The position numbers and the translations under genes are program-made. A stretch of DNA of 32,797 nucleotides from Chitinophagales bacterium (GTDB lineage: Bacteria; Bacteroidota; Bacteroidia; Chitinophagales; CAIODY01): NCBI GenBank assembly GCA_947449695.1, contig CANFST010000036.1, forward strand, positions 1-32,797, in the 5' to 3' direction. The notes beneath the pieces are model-generated. The model made no database searches. It saw only the letters and a list, made by a program, of their open reading frames with translations, and was not told where the DNA came from. Positions within the stretch are counted from its first letter, which is position 1. Each line of letters starts with the position of its first letter. This document shows, piece after piece, positions 7,897 to 16,745 of this stretch.

Positions 7897-7915
7897 GTGT
7901 TCTAAATTTTTTTTG

Positions 7916-10900
7916 ATGAAAAAAACAGTACTCCTTTTATTCACTTTTTATTATTCACTATTCACTTTTGCTCAACCGCCTTATCCATCTGGCAGACCAA
8001 CTTTGGTTAAAGAATCTTTCGATGCAAAATCTCCTGCCGGAATTTATGAAAGCAAAGAAAATCCGTATTACTGGAAAAATAGAAAACCTGTTGAAACCTA
8101 CTGGCAGCAAGACATTCATTACACTATTGACGCAAATATTGATGAAACGAAAGACATCATTGAGGGCGATGAAACTTTAGAATATACCAACAATTCGCCT
8201 GATACTTTGAGCTTTGTTTTTTTTCATTTGTACCAAAATGCATTTCAACCCAATTCATATTTAGATGATTTGAGTAAACACAATAATGTAAAATCAAAAT
8301 GGGGAAAGTACGAAGCACAAGGCTTGGGAACTACTGTAGAATCGATAGTTTCAGATAATCAAGTATTGAAAACAGAATTAGATAACACGATTTTGAAAGT
8401 GTATTTGGCAAAACCAATTTTACCTAATTCACAAATTTCTTTCAAAATAAAATTCAAAACTTATTGGGATGCAGGGAGCCAAAGAAGGCGCATGAAAAAG
8501 TTTGATGTAGTTGGTTATAAAGATGAAGTTGGGCATCGTCATTATGATGGTGTGCATTGGTATCCGAGGATTTCTGTTTATGATGCAAAGTTTGGCTGGG
8601 ATGTTCAACAGCACATGGGCAAAGAATTTTACGGCGATTATGGCACTTATGATGTGACCTTGAAATTCAGTGATAATTACGTGGTGGAAGCAACAGGTTG
8701 GTTGCAAAATGAAAACGAAGCGATGCCAAATGAGTTGCGAAGCAAGCTCGACATCAAAAATTTTCCAAAGAAAAAAGAGGTTATTACTACAGTTTACCAT
8801 AGAAATGAAGGCAAAGGAAAAAAAGATATGCCGATGTGGGTTGTAAGTGAAGCTCCTAAAAAAGATTACGATAAACCCGAGGAAATAATTCCTTACAACA
8901 CTACAAACAGAAAAACCTGGAAATATCATGCAGTGAATGTGCATGATTTTGCTTTCACAGCTGACCCAAGTTATCGAATTGGTGAAAGCGAATGGAACGG
9001 AATTAAAATTGTTTCACTTGTTCAAGAAGCACATGCAAGTGGCTGGAAAAATGCAGCCGATTACACAGCTCGTGTGATTGAGTATTACAGCACTCACGTG
9101 GGCATGTATGCCTATCCAAAAATGGTGGTGGCTGATGCACAGGATGGTATGGAATATCCGATGCTTACATTGGATGGCGGTAGTGACCCGGGTTACAGAG
9201 ATTTGCTGGCGCATGAGGTTGGTCACAATTGGTTTTTCGGCATGGTCGGTAATAACGAAACTTACAGAGCGATGCTCGATGAAGGCTTTACACAATTCCT
9301 CAACACCAATGCCTGTGAGGCTTTGGATGGGAAATATCGCATCACTCCAAAATCAAAATCGTGGTATATGAATCGTTTTAAACAAAAAGATTTGATTAGA
9401 AATTCTGAAACAATGAATGGCTATATTAATGATGCCATGCACAATCCAACAGCAACTTTAAATACACACAGTGATGATTTTAACGGTGCATTAAATCATG
9501 ATGGCGGATATAGAAATGTGTATTTCAAAACATCTGCTATGCTTTTCAATTTGCAATATGTATTAGGTGATTCGCTGTTCTGGCAAGCATTTCAGCATTA
9601 TTTCAATCAATGGAAAATCTGTCATCCGTATCCAGAAGATTTTCGTCAGAGCATTCATCAATCTGCAAAAGTTGATTTGAATTGGTTTTTTGATGAGTGG
9701 ATGGAAACTGCAAAAACGATTGATTACAAAGTAGGAAGAGTGAAAAATTTAGGCGACCATAAATATCGCATCACTTTAAAACGAAACGGTGAAATGCAGA
9801 TGCCGCTTGATGTTCAAGTTACTGACAAAAATAATCAGCGTTATAATTTTTACATTCCGAACACTTGGTTTGTAAAAAATACTTCGGCAACTGTTTTACC
9901 AAAATGGTGGGGCTGGGGAAAATTCAGAAAAAAATATTCTTTCGATGTGCAACTCAGCAACAAATTGGATGATGTAAAAATTGATACATCACATCGTTTG
10001 GCGGATATTGACATGACCAACAATTTTTATCAAGACAATTCAAAAACAATTTTTGATGCAGGCTTAAATCAGCCACAGGATTGGACTTACAAGCTTCAAA
10101 AGATTCGCCCAGATGTTTGGTGGAATGGCGTAGATGGAATAAAACTCGGTGTGCATTATGATGAATCATTGATGAATTACAAACACAATTATTCTTTGTC
10201 GGCATGGTGGAACACAGGCGTAGCAAGCAACGTGGGCAATGTTGATTATTTGAAAGATAGCAAATCATCGTTAAAATATTTTGGTTTAATCCTCGACATG
10301 AATAATCCAACTGATAAAATGCTGAAGGGAAGCAGCTTTCAAGAGCATTTTCAGGTGAATGATGGATTGAATTTGGATAAAGTGCAATGGACAATTCAAG
10401 CCAATCCAAAAAATAAATTTTTCATCAACACCAAATTCATGCAACAATTTGACAAGCGTTATTTGTTCAATGCTTTTGATTGGGGCTTGGATAATTATTT
10501 GAGTGATAGCCGCTTAAGTCGCTCTGTGTATGCGTTGGACAATTCTTCTGATAATAAAAATAAAATCCTTACTTCTTCTTTCAATCCCAACAAACGTGAG
10601 TTTGAAAACAATGCCAGTTTGAATTTAGGTTGGGAACACATTTACAACTATTACACGGGCAATGGAAAAATTTTATTGGAAGGAAGATGTGGAACAACGA
10701 ATCATGATAGTGTGCATTGGCAACCTTATAGTTTTGTGCAATTGACAGTTACAAATAATACTCGTTGGAAAAAGTTTGATATTCGTACAAGAGCCTATGG
10801 ACGCTTGTCTTCGGGCATGTTGCCGAATGAATCAGCATTGTATTTAGCAGGTGCTTCGCCAGAAGAAAATGCTGAAAATAAATTTACTCGTTCGGTTGGT

Positions 10901-11389
10901 TACATCCCAAATGAGTGGATGCAATATCAAACTACCACATCGCATTTGCAGATGGGTGGCGGCTTGAACCTTCGTGGCTATGCAGGTTATCTGGCAGTGG
11001 AGCAATTTGCCAATCCGCAATATCAATATTTTACTTACAAAGGCAGAAGCGGTTTTTCGGGCAGTTTTGAAGTTGATTTTGATGATTACATAAAATTTCA
11101 TCCGAAGTTTTTCCGCAACTGGTTGCATGTGGATGCGTATGCTTTTGCTGATGGTGGTGTAATTATTTATGATGACAGTTTGAACAACTCCATCATTGGC
11201 GATTATACGTCTACATTTCGCATGGATGCTGGGATTGGAACAGCCTGGACAATTAAACGTTGGGGAAAATTAGATGCTATCAAACCATTCACTATTCGTT
11301 TTGATATGCCATTCTTTTTAAACCGCCCAGCTTATGGTGAAGAGTATTTTAAGTTTAGATGGGTAGTGGGAGTGAGTAGGAGTTTTTAA
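7916..11389 (+). CDS. M1 family metallopeptidase fused to an Omp85-like outer-membrane barrel
   Basis: A 1157-residue protein starting at the ATG at 7916, which gives a signal peptide ending in TFAQ; an upstream in-frame ATG at 7862 would precede the promoter element. The N-terminal half is an M1 (gluzincin) peptidase: exopeptidase-type motif DGMEYP at 410-415, zinc motif HEVGH at 433-437, and the third zinc ligand E456 exactly 18 residues later (MLDEGFTQF). From about residue 735 to the end the sequence changes to alternating amphipathic strands typical of outer-membrane barrels. It contains GGGLNLRGYAGY with R1020-G-Y, like the conserved loop motif of Omp85 proteins, then FADGG, RFDMPFFLNRP, and a final strand ending in RSF with C-terminal Phe. 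This suggests a peptidase anchored in the outer membrane by its own barrel. The peptidase call is firm; the Omp85 relationship is inferred from motif and strand pattern. Confidence 0.85.
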   Translation: MKKTVLLLFTFYYSLFTFAQPPYPSGRPTLVKESFDAKSPAGIYESKENPYYWKNRKPVETYWQQDIHYTIDANIDETKDIIEGDETLEYTNNSPDTLSFVFFHLYQNAFQPNSYLDDLSKHNNVKSKWGKYEAQGLGTTVESIVSDNQVLKTELDNTILKVYLAKPILPNSQISFKIKFKTYWDAGSQRRRMKKFDVVGYKDEVGHRHYDGVHWYPRISVYDAKFGWDVQQHMGKEFYGDYGTYDVTLKFSDNYVVEATGWLQNENEAMPNELRSKLDIKNFPKKKEVITTVYHRNEGKGKKDMPMWVVSEAPKKDYDKPEEIIPYNTTNRKTWKYHAVNVHDFAFTADPSYRIGESEWNGIKIVSLVQEAHASGWKNAADYTARVIEYYSTHVGMYAYPKMVVADAQDGMEYPMLTLDGGSDPGYRDLLAHEVGHNWFFGMVGNNETYRAMLDEGFTQFLNTNACEALDGKYRITPKSKSWYMNRFKQKDLIRNSETMNGYINDAMHNPTATLNTHSDDFNGALNHDGGYRNVYFKTSAMLFNLQYVLGDSLFWQAFQHYFNQWKICHPYPEDFRQSIHQSAKVDLNWFFDEWMETAKTIDYKVGRVKNLGDHKYRITLKRNGEMQMPLDVQVTDKNNQRYNFYIPNTWFVKNTSATVLPKWWGWGKFRKKYSFDVQLSNKLDDVKIDTSHRLADIDMTNNFYQDNSKTIFDAGLNQPQDWTYKLQKIRPDVWWNGVDGIKLGVHYDESLMNYKHNYSLSAWWNTGVASNVGNVDYLKDSKSSLKYFGLILDMNNPTDKMLKGSSFQEHFQVNDGLNLDKVQWTIQANPKNKFFINTKFMQQFDKRYLFNAFDWGLDNYLSDSRLSRSVYALDNSSDNKNKILTSSFNPNKREFENNASLNLGWEHIYNYYTGNGKILLEGRCGTTNHDSVHWQPYSFVQLTVTNNTRWKKFDIRTRAYGRLSSGMLPNESALYLAGASPEENAENKFTRSVGYIPNEWMQYQTTTSHLQMGGGLNLRGYAGYLAVEQFANPQYQYFTYKGRSGFSGSFEVDFDDYIKFHPKFFRNWLHVDAYAFADGGVIIYDDSLNNSIIGDYTSTFRMDAGIGTAWTIKRWGKLDAIKPFTIRFDMPFFLNRPAYGEEYFKFRWVVGVSRSF

Positions 11390-11450
11390 AAATCTTTAAA
11401 ATAAAACGGTATTTTTATAAAGAATAAACAAACCACAAAAACAAAAAATT

Positions 11451-11840
11451 ATGTCCCACTTCGATTTAGAAAAAAGCAACTCCGAATTTTACAGAGGAAA
11501 AAGATTCTTAGATTTTGGTAGACTTGAACAAGCAATAGAAATCTATACTAATCTAATAAATCAAACTCTTCAATGCGAAGAAAATGCAGATGTTATTTTG
11601 ACTTTAGAAACATCTTATAATAATCGTGGTGTTGCAATATGCAGACTTGCATTACAGCAAAAAAACAAAGATTTATACCTTACTGGTGTTGACGATTTTG
11701 AAAAATCAGTTGCATTTACAAAAGATGAGCAACAGAAAAAATGGTTGACAGCAAATGGTAATTTAGAAAACTTCAAAAAACAACTTCAAAGTTTTGATAA
11801 CAATGAAAATCAAGATGAAAGTGTCTTTCGTTCGGTCTAA
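11451..11840 (+). CDS. Small TPR-like hypothetical protein
   Basis: A 129-residue soluble, highly charged protein with no signal peptide or membrane segment. Residues about 10-90 look like a pair of TPR-type helix hairpins (FYRGKRFLDFGRLEQAIEIY, then TSYNNRGVAICRLAL followed by GVDDFEKSVAF), the usual scaffold for protein-protein contacts. The C-terminus is polar and probably disordered. It sits 61 bp after the M1 gene; the spacing and a change to more AT-rich, lysine/asparagine-rich coding suggest a separate unit. I do not recognise a named family and cannot assign a function. Confidence 0.65.
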   Translation: MSHFDLEKSNSEFYRGKRFLDFGRLEQAIEIYTNLINQTLQCEENADVILTLETSYNNRGVAICRLALQQKNKDLYLTGVDDFEKSVAFTKDEQQKKWLTANGNLENFKKQLQSFDNNENQDESVFRSV

Positions 11841-11877
11841 ATAATTTAATCAAACTTCTTTAAGTTGATAGCTAATT

Positions 11878-12003
11878 TTTGAAAAACAAAATCAATCAGG
11901 CAATCATTTCACAATTGATTTATCCAACCAACCACCAGGAATTTATTTTGTTGAAATTCGTCAAGCAGAAAATATTTGGCGCAGCAAAGTGGTGAAGGAG
12001 TAG
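11878..12003 (+). pseudogene. Remnant of a T9SS type A sorting domain
   Basis: An in-frame 41-codon stretch ending in TAG encodes the terminal part of a sorting domain (FEKQNQSGNHF, QPPGIYFVEI, KVVKE). It aligns without gaps to the last 41 residues of the protein encoded at 25273-26685, with 28 identical by my count. Upstream the frame is closed and no ectodomain is present; a short trace of the preceding strand (aagttgata) is the only other similarity. It is therefore the decayed 3' end of a former cargo gene. It lies in the 287-bp gap 11841-12127, which holds nothing else I can recognise. Confidence 0.7.
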
Positions 12004-12127
12004 TCGTTCAGCAAAAAAATCTTTAACAGATAAAGGTTAAAGGTGAAAACTTGTATTTTCTTTTTGTTTTATCATTGTACTTTTACCGAATAAAATCAAA
12101 CTAAAAAGTTCAATAAAGTAATTCATT

Positions 12128-14065
12128 TTGAAGAAGATAATTTTCATCTTATTATGGTTGTTAAATTTTAATTTGCTCGTTAATGCTCAGCAAATAAGGA
12201 TTATGGGGAGTAATATTTTTCAGATTGATTCATCAAAAATTACTACCTATCATTTTAATAAGATAGACGAACAAACCCTGATTGATACTTCGATAAATAA
12301 TCTTCATCTGTTTCATCCTGCTCAAACCGAACAACAACCTTTTTATTTTGATTTAGGAAATCTTGGGCAGCCTGTCTATCAATTTTATCACTGGCAAAAT
12401 GTGCCTTTTGGTTTTAATCCTTCTATTGCTTCTTTAGAGCCAATGCATTTTACTTTTGATAATCAACCTTTGTATAGCACATATACTAAAGCTTTCAGCG
12501 ATTTGAAGTATGTGGTTGGTTTTAAAAATGAAAATTTATTAGATGCAATTCATTCGCAGAATATTAATCAGAATTTTCATTTTGATGCTCATTATCGTTA
12601 CATAAATTCAGATGGAATTTATTTACGTCAAACCACCAAGCATCAGAATCTTTTTTTGAATCTTTCATTTGTAAGCAATAGTGAACGTTATCATGCACAG
12701 GTAAGTTATTTGGTTAATCAATTTCGTTGGCAACAAAATGGAGGTACAATAAATGATTCTATTTATGAAAATAATTATATTAATAAAAATGTTGTGCCTG
12801 TCGTTTTCCAAAATGCTTACAGTAGAATGAAGGAAGATGCATGGCAGATTGCTAATAGCTATGAATTTGGCAGTCATTATGCAAAAAAAATCAACGATAC
12901 AGCAACCATAAAACACTTTATTCCATTTTTCCGTATCCAACATGTTTTAAAAATCAGTAATCAATACAGGCATAATGCTGATGATAATTTTGATTCGCTT
13001 AATTATTTACCATTGCATTATTCATCTCCAACTATAGATTCTTTCGGGAATAAAGATTCATTAGTCAATTCATTGGTAATTCATACCTATTCCAATCAAA
13101 TCAACTGGTTAACTATGCCTTACAAAAAATTTTATGGTGATTCAGTATTAGTAGCTAGAAAAACATTAATAAATCTGGGTATTGAACATCAATTGATTCA
13201 AGCCAAATTTGCACAGTTAAATAAATCAGATTACAATTTTAATTTGCATGGAAAAATAAAAAGCAACGATTTAAATCGTAAGAAATTCAATTACAATATC
13301 GCTGCTGATTATTGTGTAAGTGGCTATAATAAAGGTGATTATAAGCTTTCATTGTTTGCATTTGAAAAAATAATGAATTCAAATTTTGTTGGTATAGATG
13401 CTTTTGCGCAACAATATCGAAACGCATTAAATATTTTATTTTGGAGCAATGAATCATTACAACAGCAATATTTTTCTGATTCGCATCAGACTACAATTCA
13501 ATCAGCAACTATATTCTGGAAAAATAATCGCTTTAATTTCAAGCTGAGTTTTACCAATAATCTATTAACTAATTATCAATATTTCAATAACAATGCTCAA
13601 TTGATTGCAGGCAGTAGGACAATAACCCAACCTTACTTTCAATTAAAAAAAGATTTTATTTTTTATCACTGGCATTTCAATAATTTATTCAATTACAACA
13701 TAGTTCAAAACTCCGAAATACCTATGCCTGCTGTTTTATACCGTGGGCAATTGTATTATGAAAACAAACTGTTTAAAAAAGTTTTATTATTACAAATTGG
13801 CATGCAATTAAATTATCAGGATAAATATTTTGCACCTCAATGGATGCCAGTATTCGATTATTTTTATAACCAGCAAATTAACTTTGGATCACAACAAAAC
13901 CTTCAGTTTTTTGTCAATGCCAAAATAAAACAAGCCCGGATTTTTGTTAAAATTGACAATCTGTTACAAGGTGTTGATGGACATGGATATTACATTGGAA
14001 AATATTATCCTTTGCCTGACCGTGGCATAAAATTTGGCATTAGTTGGCGCTTTTTTGATGAATAA
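12128..14065 (+). CDS. Putative porin (Bacteroidota outer-membrane barrel), TTG start
   Basis: A 645-residue outer-membrane protein. The signal peptide KKIIFILLWLLNFNLLVNAQ follows the start. The remainder is rich in alternating aromatic/polar strands and Asn/Gln, without enzyme motifs, and matches the general form of the Bacteroidota putative porin family (about 650 residues): FYFDLGNLGQPVYQFYH near residue 75, LEPMHFTFDNQP, and a final strand IKFGISWRFFDE. The only start that keeps the signal peptide is TTG at 12128-12130, because a TAA lies just upstream in frame and the next ATG falls after the signal peptide. Substrate unknown. Family assignment rests on length, composition and the N-terminal motif and is fairly good. 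Confidence 0.75.
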   Translation: MKKIIFILLWLLNFNLLVNAQQIRIMGSNIFQIDSSKITTYHFNKIDEQTLIDTSINNLHLFHPAQTEQQPFYFDLGNLGQPVYQFYHWQNVPFGFNPSIASLEPMHFTFDNQPLYSTYTKAFSDLKYVVGFKNENLLDAIHSQNINQNFHFDAHYRYINSDGIYLRQTTKHQNLFLNLSFVSNSERYHAQVSYLVNQFRWQQNGGTINDSIYENNYINKNVVPVVFQNAYSRMKEDAWQIANSYEFGSHYAKKINDTATIKHFIPFFRIQHVLKISNQYRHNADDNFDSLNYLPLHYSSPTIDSFGNKDSLVNSLVIHTYSNQINWLTMPYKKFYGDSVLVARKTLINLGIEHQLIQAKFAQLNKSDYNFNLHGKIKSNDLNRKKFNYNIAADYCVSGYNKGDYKLSLFAFEKIMNSNFVGIDAFAQQYRNALNILFWSNESLQQQYFSDSHQTTIQSATIFWKNNRFNFKLSFTNNLLTNYQYFNNNAQLIAGSRTITQPYFQLKKDFIFYHWHFNNLFNYNIVQNSEIPMPAVLYRGQLYYENKLFKKVLLLQIGMQLNYQDKYFAPQWMPVFDYFYNQQINFGSQQNLQFFVNAKIKQARIFVKIDNLLQGVDGHGYYIGKYYPLPDRGIKFGISWRFFDE

Positions 14066-14146
14066 ACATGTGCTAAAAAATGTTTTCAAATTTATCATTA
14101 TTGCTGATTAGAAAATATCTTTACCCCCAATCTGTATAAAAGATTA

Positions 14147-14707
14147 ATGCAAGGCAATCGTTTTTACCCCCTTTTTATGCACTACAAACCCAAACAATTA
14201 TATGAGGTGGTAGTGAATGATACCGATTTTGAAAAAGATGCGGTGGCGGCGGCTATGTTTTTAATTGAAGAACAAAGTTTGCAAGGTGGGTTGAAAATGG
14301 CAATGGAAAGGAATTTACAAAAAATTCAAAGAGAGGAACAAGAAAGAATTAATGTACAAAAAGAAAAGGAAGAACATTTGCAAAATGTGGCTGCCTTTCA
14401 AGAAGAAGGTATTGTTTTTTCGGTGCCATTGGGCGATGTAAAACAATTTGAAGATAGAATTGCTGCGGAAGGAATTGAATTTTACCGAAACGATAAATTA
14501 GAAAGTTTTGATGTGGATAGCGCACCTACACAAAGTTATTATTTCAATAAAAGGTATGCTGCTGAAGTAAATGTTATTGTTCGTGAAATTGAAATGAGTA
14601 AAATAATCCCTAACGAAAAAAAATCTATTAAACATTTAGAGATTTATGTTCTGGTTGGCGTAGTAATTATGATTGGGGTAGTTTTTAAATTGCTTAATAT
14701 TTTTTAA
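14147..14707 (+). CDS. Tail-anchored hypothetical protein
   Basis: A 186-residue protein with no signal peptide. The middle (about 55-85) is a charged coiled-coil-like helix (QKIQREEQERINVQKEKEEH). Residues about 95-150 form a small alpha/beta unit (EEGIVFSVPLGDVKQFEDRI, then EGIEFYRNDK), and residues about 164-183 are a single hydrophobic helix (YVLVGVVIMIGVVFKLL) placing the bulk in the cytoplasm as a tail-anchored protein. The alpha/beta part loosely resembles DUF2007-like domains, but I would not assign it. The stop is four bases before the aroC ATG, so the two genes are almost certainly cotranscribed and probably translationally coupled. Function unknown. Confidence 0.7.
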   Translation: MQGNRFYPLFMHYKPKQLYEVVVNDTDFEKDAVAAAMFLIEEQSLQGGLKMAMERNLQKIQREEQERINVQKEKEEHLQNVAAFQEEGIVFSVPLGDVKQFEDRIAAEGIEFYRNDKLESFDVDSAPTQSYYFNKRYAAEVNVIVREIEMSKIIPNEKKSIKHLEIYVLVGVVIMIGVVFKLLNIF

Positions 14708-14711
14708 AACA

Positions 14712-15809
14712 ATGAATACACTTGGGCATCTTTTTAAAATAACAAGTTTTGGCGAATCGCATGGAAAAGCGATTGGTGTTGTGATTGATGGCTGCCCAAG
14801 TAATTTGAAAATAGATTTTGAAAATATTCAATCTGAATTAAATCGTCGTAGACCAAACCAATCTAAAATAACTTCATCCCGAAATGAAAAGGATGAGTTT
14901 GAGATTATTTCGGGTGTTCTGGATGACAAAACTATTGGTTCTCCAATAACAATTTTAATAAGGAATAATGATGCAAAATCACATGACTATGAATGGTTGC
15001 AAAATACTTATCGTCCGGGTCATGCCGATTTAACTTATGAAAAAAAATATGGCATCAGAGATAATAGGGGTGGAGGTAGGAGCAGTGCAAGAATTACTAC
15101 AGGTTGGGTTGCTGCTGGTGCAATTGCGAAACAATTTTTGGCACTAAATGATATTCAAATTGTTTCTTGGGTGAGTCAAATTGCAGATTGCAAATTTGAA
15201 ATTGAAAAAACTTTTTTGGAGAAAAATATTTCAAAAAAAGAAATTGAAAACCTGAAAAAAGAAATTGAAAAAAGTATAGTTCGTTGTCCTGATGAAAATA
15301 TTTCCAGCAATATGATTAAGCAGTTAGAAAAAATCAAAAAACAAGGTGATACTGTTGGAGGTATTATCTGCACTGCTATTTACGGGTTGCCAACAGGATT
15401 AGGCGAACCTGTTTTTGGAAAATTTCAGGCTGAATTAGCGCATGCTTTATTAAATATTAATGCTACAAAGGGGTTTGAATTAGGTAGAGGATTTGAATCT
15501 GCAAACATGAATGGCAGCAATTATAATGATGTTTTTATTCAAACTAAAAATTCTGTTTCTACTTCAACAAATAATTGTGGTGGATTGTTAGGTGGCATTA
15601 GCAACGGAATGCCTGTGTATTTCAGTTTAGCATTTAAGCCATTATCAACTATTTTTACTGCTCAGCAAAGTATTGATAAAAATGGTAAATCTGTTTCAAT
15701 AAAAGCTGAAGGCAGACATGACCCTTGTGCTGTGCCTCGAGCAGTGCCTATTGTAGAAGCAATGACAGCATGTGTTATAGCAGATTTATTACTGCTTAGT
15801 AAAAAATAA
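14712..15809 (+). CDS. aroC: Chorismate synthase
   Basis: A 365-residue enzyme of the usual length that converts 5-enolpyruvylshikimate-3-phosphate to chorismate with reduced FMN, the last step of the shikimate pathway, in the cytoplasm. All three family signatures are present: GESHG at 14-18, RPGHAD at 101-106 and RGGGRSSAR at 119-127, plus GRHDPCAVPRAVPIVEAM near residue 335. The start is ATG with the invariant N-terminal G-x-x-F-x-I-T-S-F-G-E-S-H context. A lysine-rich helix at about 155-215 is more charged than in many homologues. Downstream of the tail-anchored protein by four bases; a hairpin with T8 run at 15819-15854 separates it from ftsQ. Confidence 0.97.
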   Translation: MNTLGHLFKITSFGESHGKAIGVVIDGCPSNLKIDFENIQSELNRRRPNQSKITSSRNEKDEFEIISGVLDDKTIGSPITILIRNNDAKSHDYEWLQNTYRPGHADLTYEKKYGIRDNRGGGRSSARITTGWVAAGAIAKQFLALNDIQIVSWVSQIADCKFEIEKTFLEKNISKKEIENLKKEIEKSIVRCPDENISSNMIKQLEKIKKQGDTVGGIICTAIYGLPTGLGEPVFGKFQAELAHALLNINATKGFELGRGFESANMNGSNYNDVFIQTKNSVSTSTNNCGGLLGGISNGMPVYFSLAFKPLSTIFTAQQSIDKNGKSVSIKAEGRHDPCAVPRAVPIVEAMTACVIADLLLLSKK

Positions 15810-15818
15810 TTCTGTTTA

Positions 15819-15854
15819 TGTATTGGTTAAATATTAGACAATACACTTTTTTTT
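15819..15854 (+). terminator. Probable intrinsic terminator after aroC
   Basis: TGTATTG (15819-15825) pairs with CAATACA (15839-15845) across a 13-nt loop and is followed by eight T residues (15847-15854). The stem is AT-rich, so termination may be partial. Confidence 0.5.
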
Positions 15855-15931
15855 AGTTTGTAATTTTATATCAATTTCCAAACAAATCATCTCTTTTAAA
15901 ATGAGTTTTGCAATATTCATTTTTTAATGGT

Positions 15932-16714
15932 ATGAAAATTAATCGTCCTTTAATAAAAAAAATTTTTACTAGTCTACTTTGGTGTGGATTGAGTGTTGGA
16001 TTTTTTACGCTTTGGGCTTTTTCATCAATGGAAAGGAAAAAAATGAGGTGTGAAAAAATTCTCATAAAAATTGATGAGGGAGACAATAAATATTTTGTTG
16101 ACAAACAGACAATATTTAAAATTATTAAACAAAAAAATAACGATACTTTATTCCTAAATAAAATAGATAAAATTGATTGGATGGGTTTAGAATCGGCTAT
16201 AGAGGCTAATTCGTGGATTATCAATGCAGAAATTTATTCTAATAGAAATGGCGAAGTGATGGTGGATGTAAAACAACGTTGTCCAATAATGCGGATAATT
16301 AACAAAGAACATTTATCTTTTTACGTTGATGAAAATGGGCTACCGATGAATTGGAGTTCTACATTTACAGCACGTGTTCTGATAGTTACTGGAAATGTTT
16401 CAATAACTGATTTTAATTACTCCCATCCAGAACAATCAAAACGGAAAGATTTAGTGCAATTAGTGAAATTTATTTTAAACGATAATTTTTGGAAGGCACA
16501 AATCACACAAATTGAAATAAATGATTTAGGCGATTTTGAATTGTATCCATTAGAAGGTGAACATAAAATTGAATTTGGCGATGCGGTGGATATAGAAGAA
16601 AAGTTTGACAGACTGAAGTTTTTTTATATCGAAGGCTTGAATAAGGTTGGTTGGAGTAAGTATAAAAAAATCAGTCTTAAGTTCAAAGGACAAATTGTGG
16701 CAACAAGAAATTAA
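15932..16714 (+). CDS. ftsQ: Cell division protein FtsQ/DivIB-like
   Basis: A 260-residue bitopic inner-membrane protein that in other bacteria links early and late divisome proteins through FtsB/FtsL. The start is the ATG at 15932 (MKINRPLIKK); a TTG eight codons upstream is less likely. Residues about 8-30 are the membrane helix (IFTSLLWCGLSVGFFTLWAF). A POTRA-like region follows (VDKQTIFKIIKQK, then SWIINAEIYSNRNGEVMVDV with the typical V-x-Q-R-x-P-x-x-R form VKQRCPIMRI), then the beta domain with YVDENGLPM and an ending FKGQIVATRN. Identification comes from this pattern plus position directly before ftsA (31-bp gap). FtsQ proteins of Bacteroidota are divergent, so sequence alone would be modest evidence. 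Confidence 0.88.
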   Translation: MKINRPLIKKIFTSLLWCGLSVGFFTLWAFSSMERKKMRCEKILIKIDEGDNKYFVDKQTIFKIIKQKNNDTLFLNKIDKIDWMGLESAIEANSWIINAEIYSNRNGEVMVDVKQRCPIMRIINKEHLSFYVDENGLPMNWSSTFTARVLIVTGNVSITDFNYSHPEQSKRKDLVQLVKFILNDNFWKAQITQIEINDLGDFELYPLEGEHKIEFGDAVDIEEKFDRLKFFYIEGLNKVGWSKYKKISLKFKGQIVATRN

Positions 16715-16745
16715 TTTAACTACTCATCAAAATAAAATATTAAAA

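Noticed and set aside
8429-8944. Long antisense reading frame inside the M1 peptidase gene (also 9954-10409)
   Set aside because: These are shadows of a strongly supported coding frame; the translated products are low-quality, with no domain or signal, and no promoter is seen.
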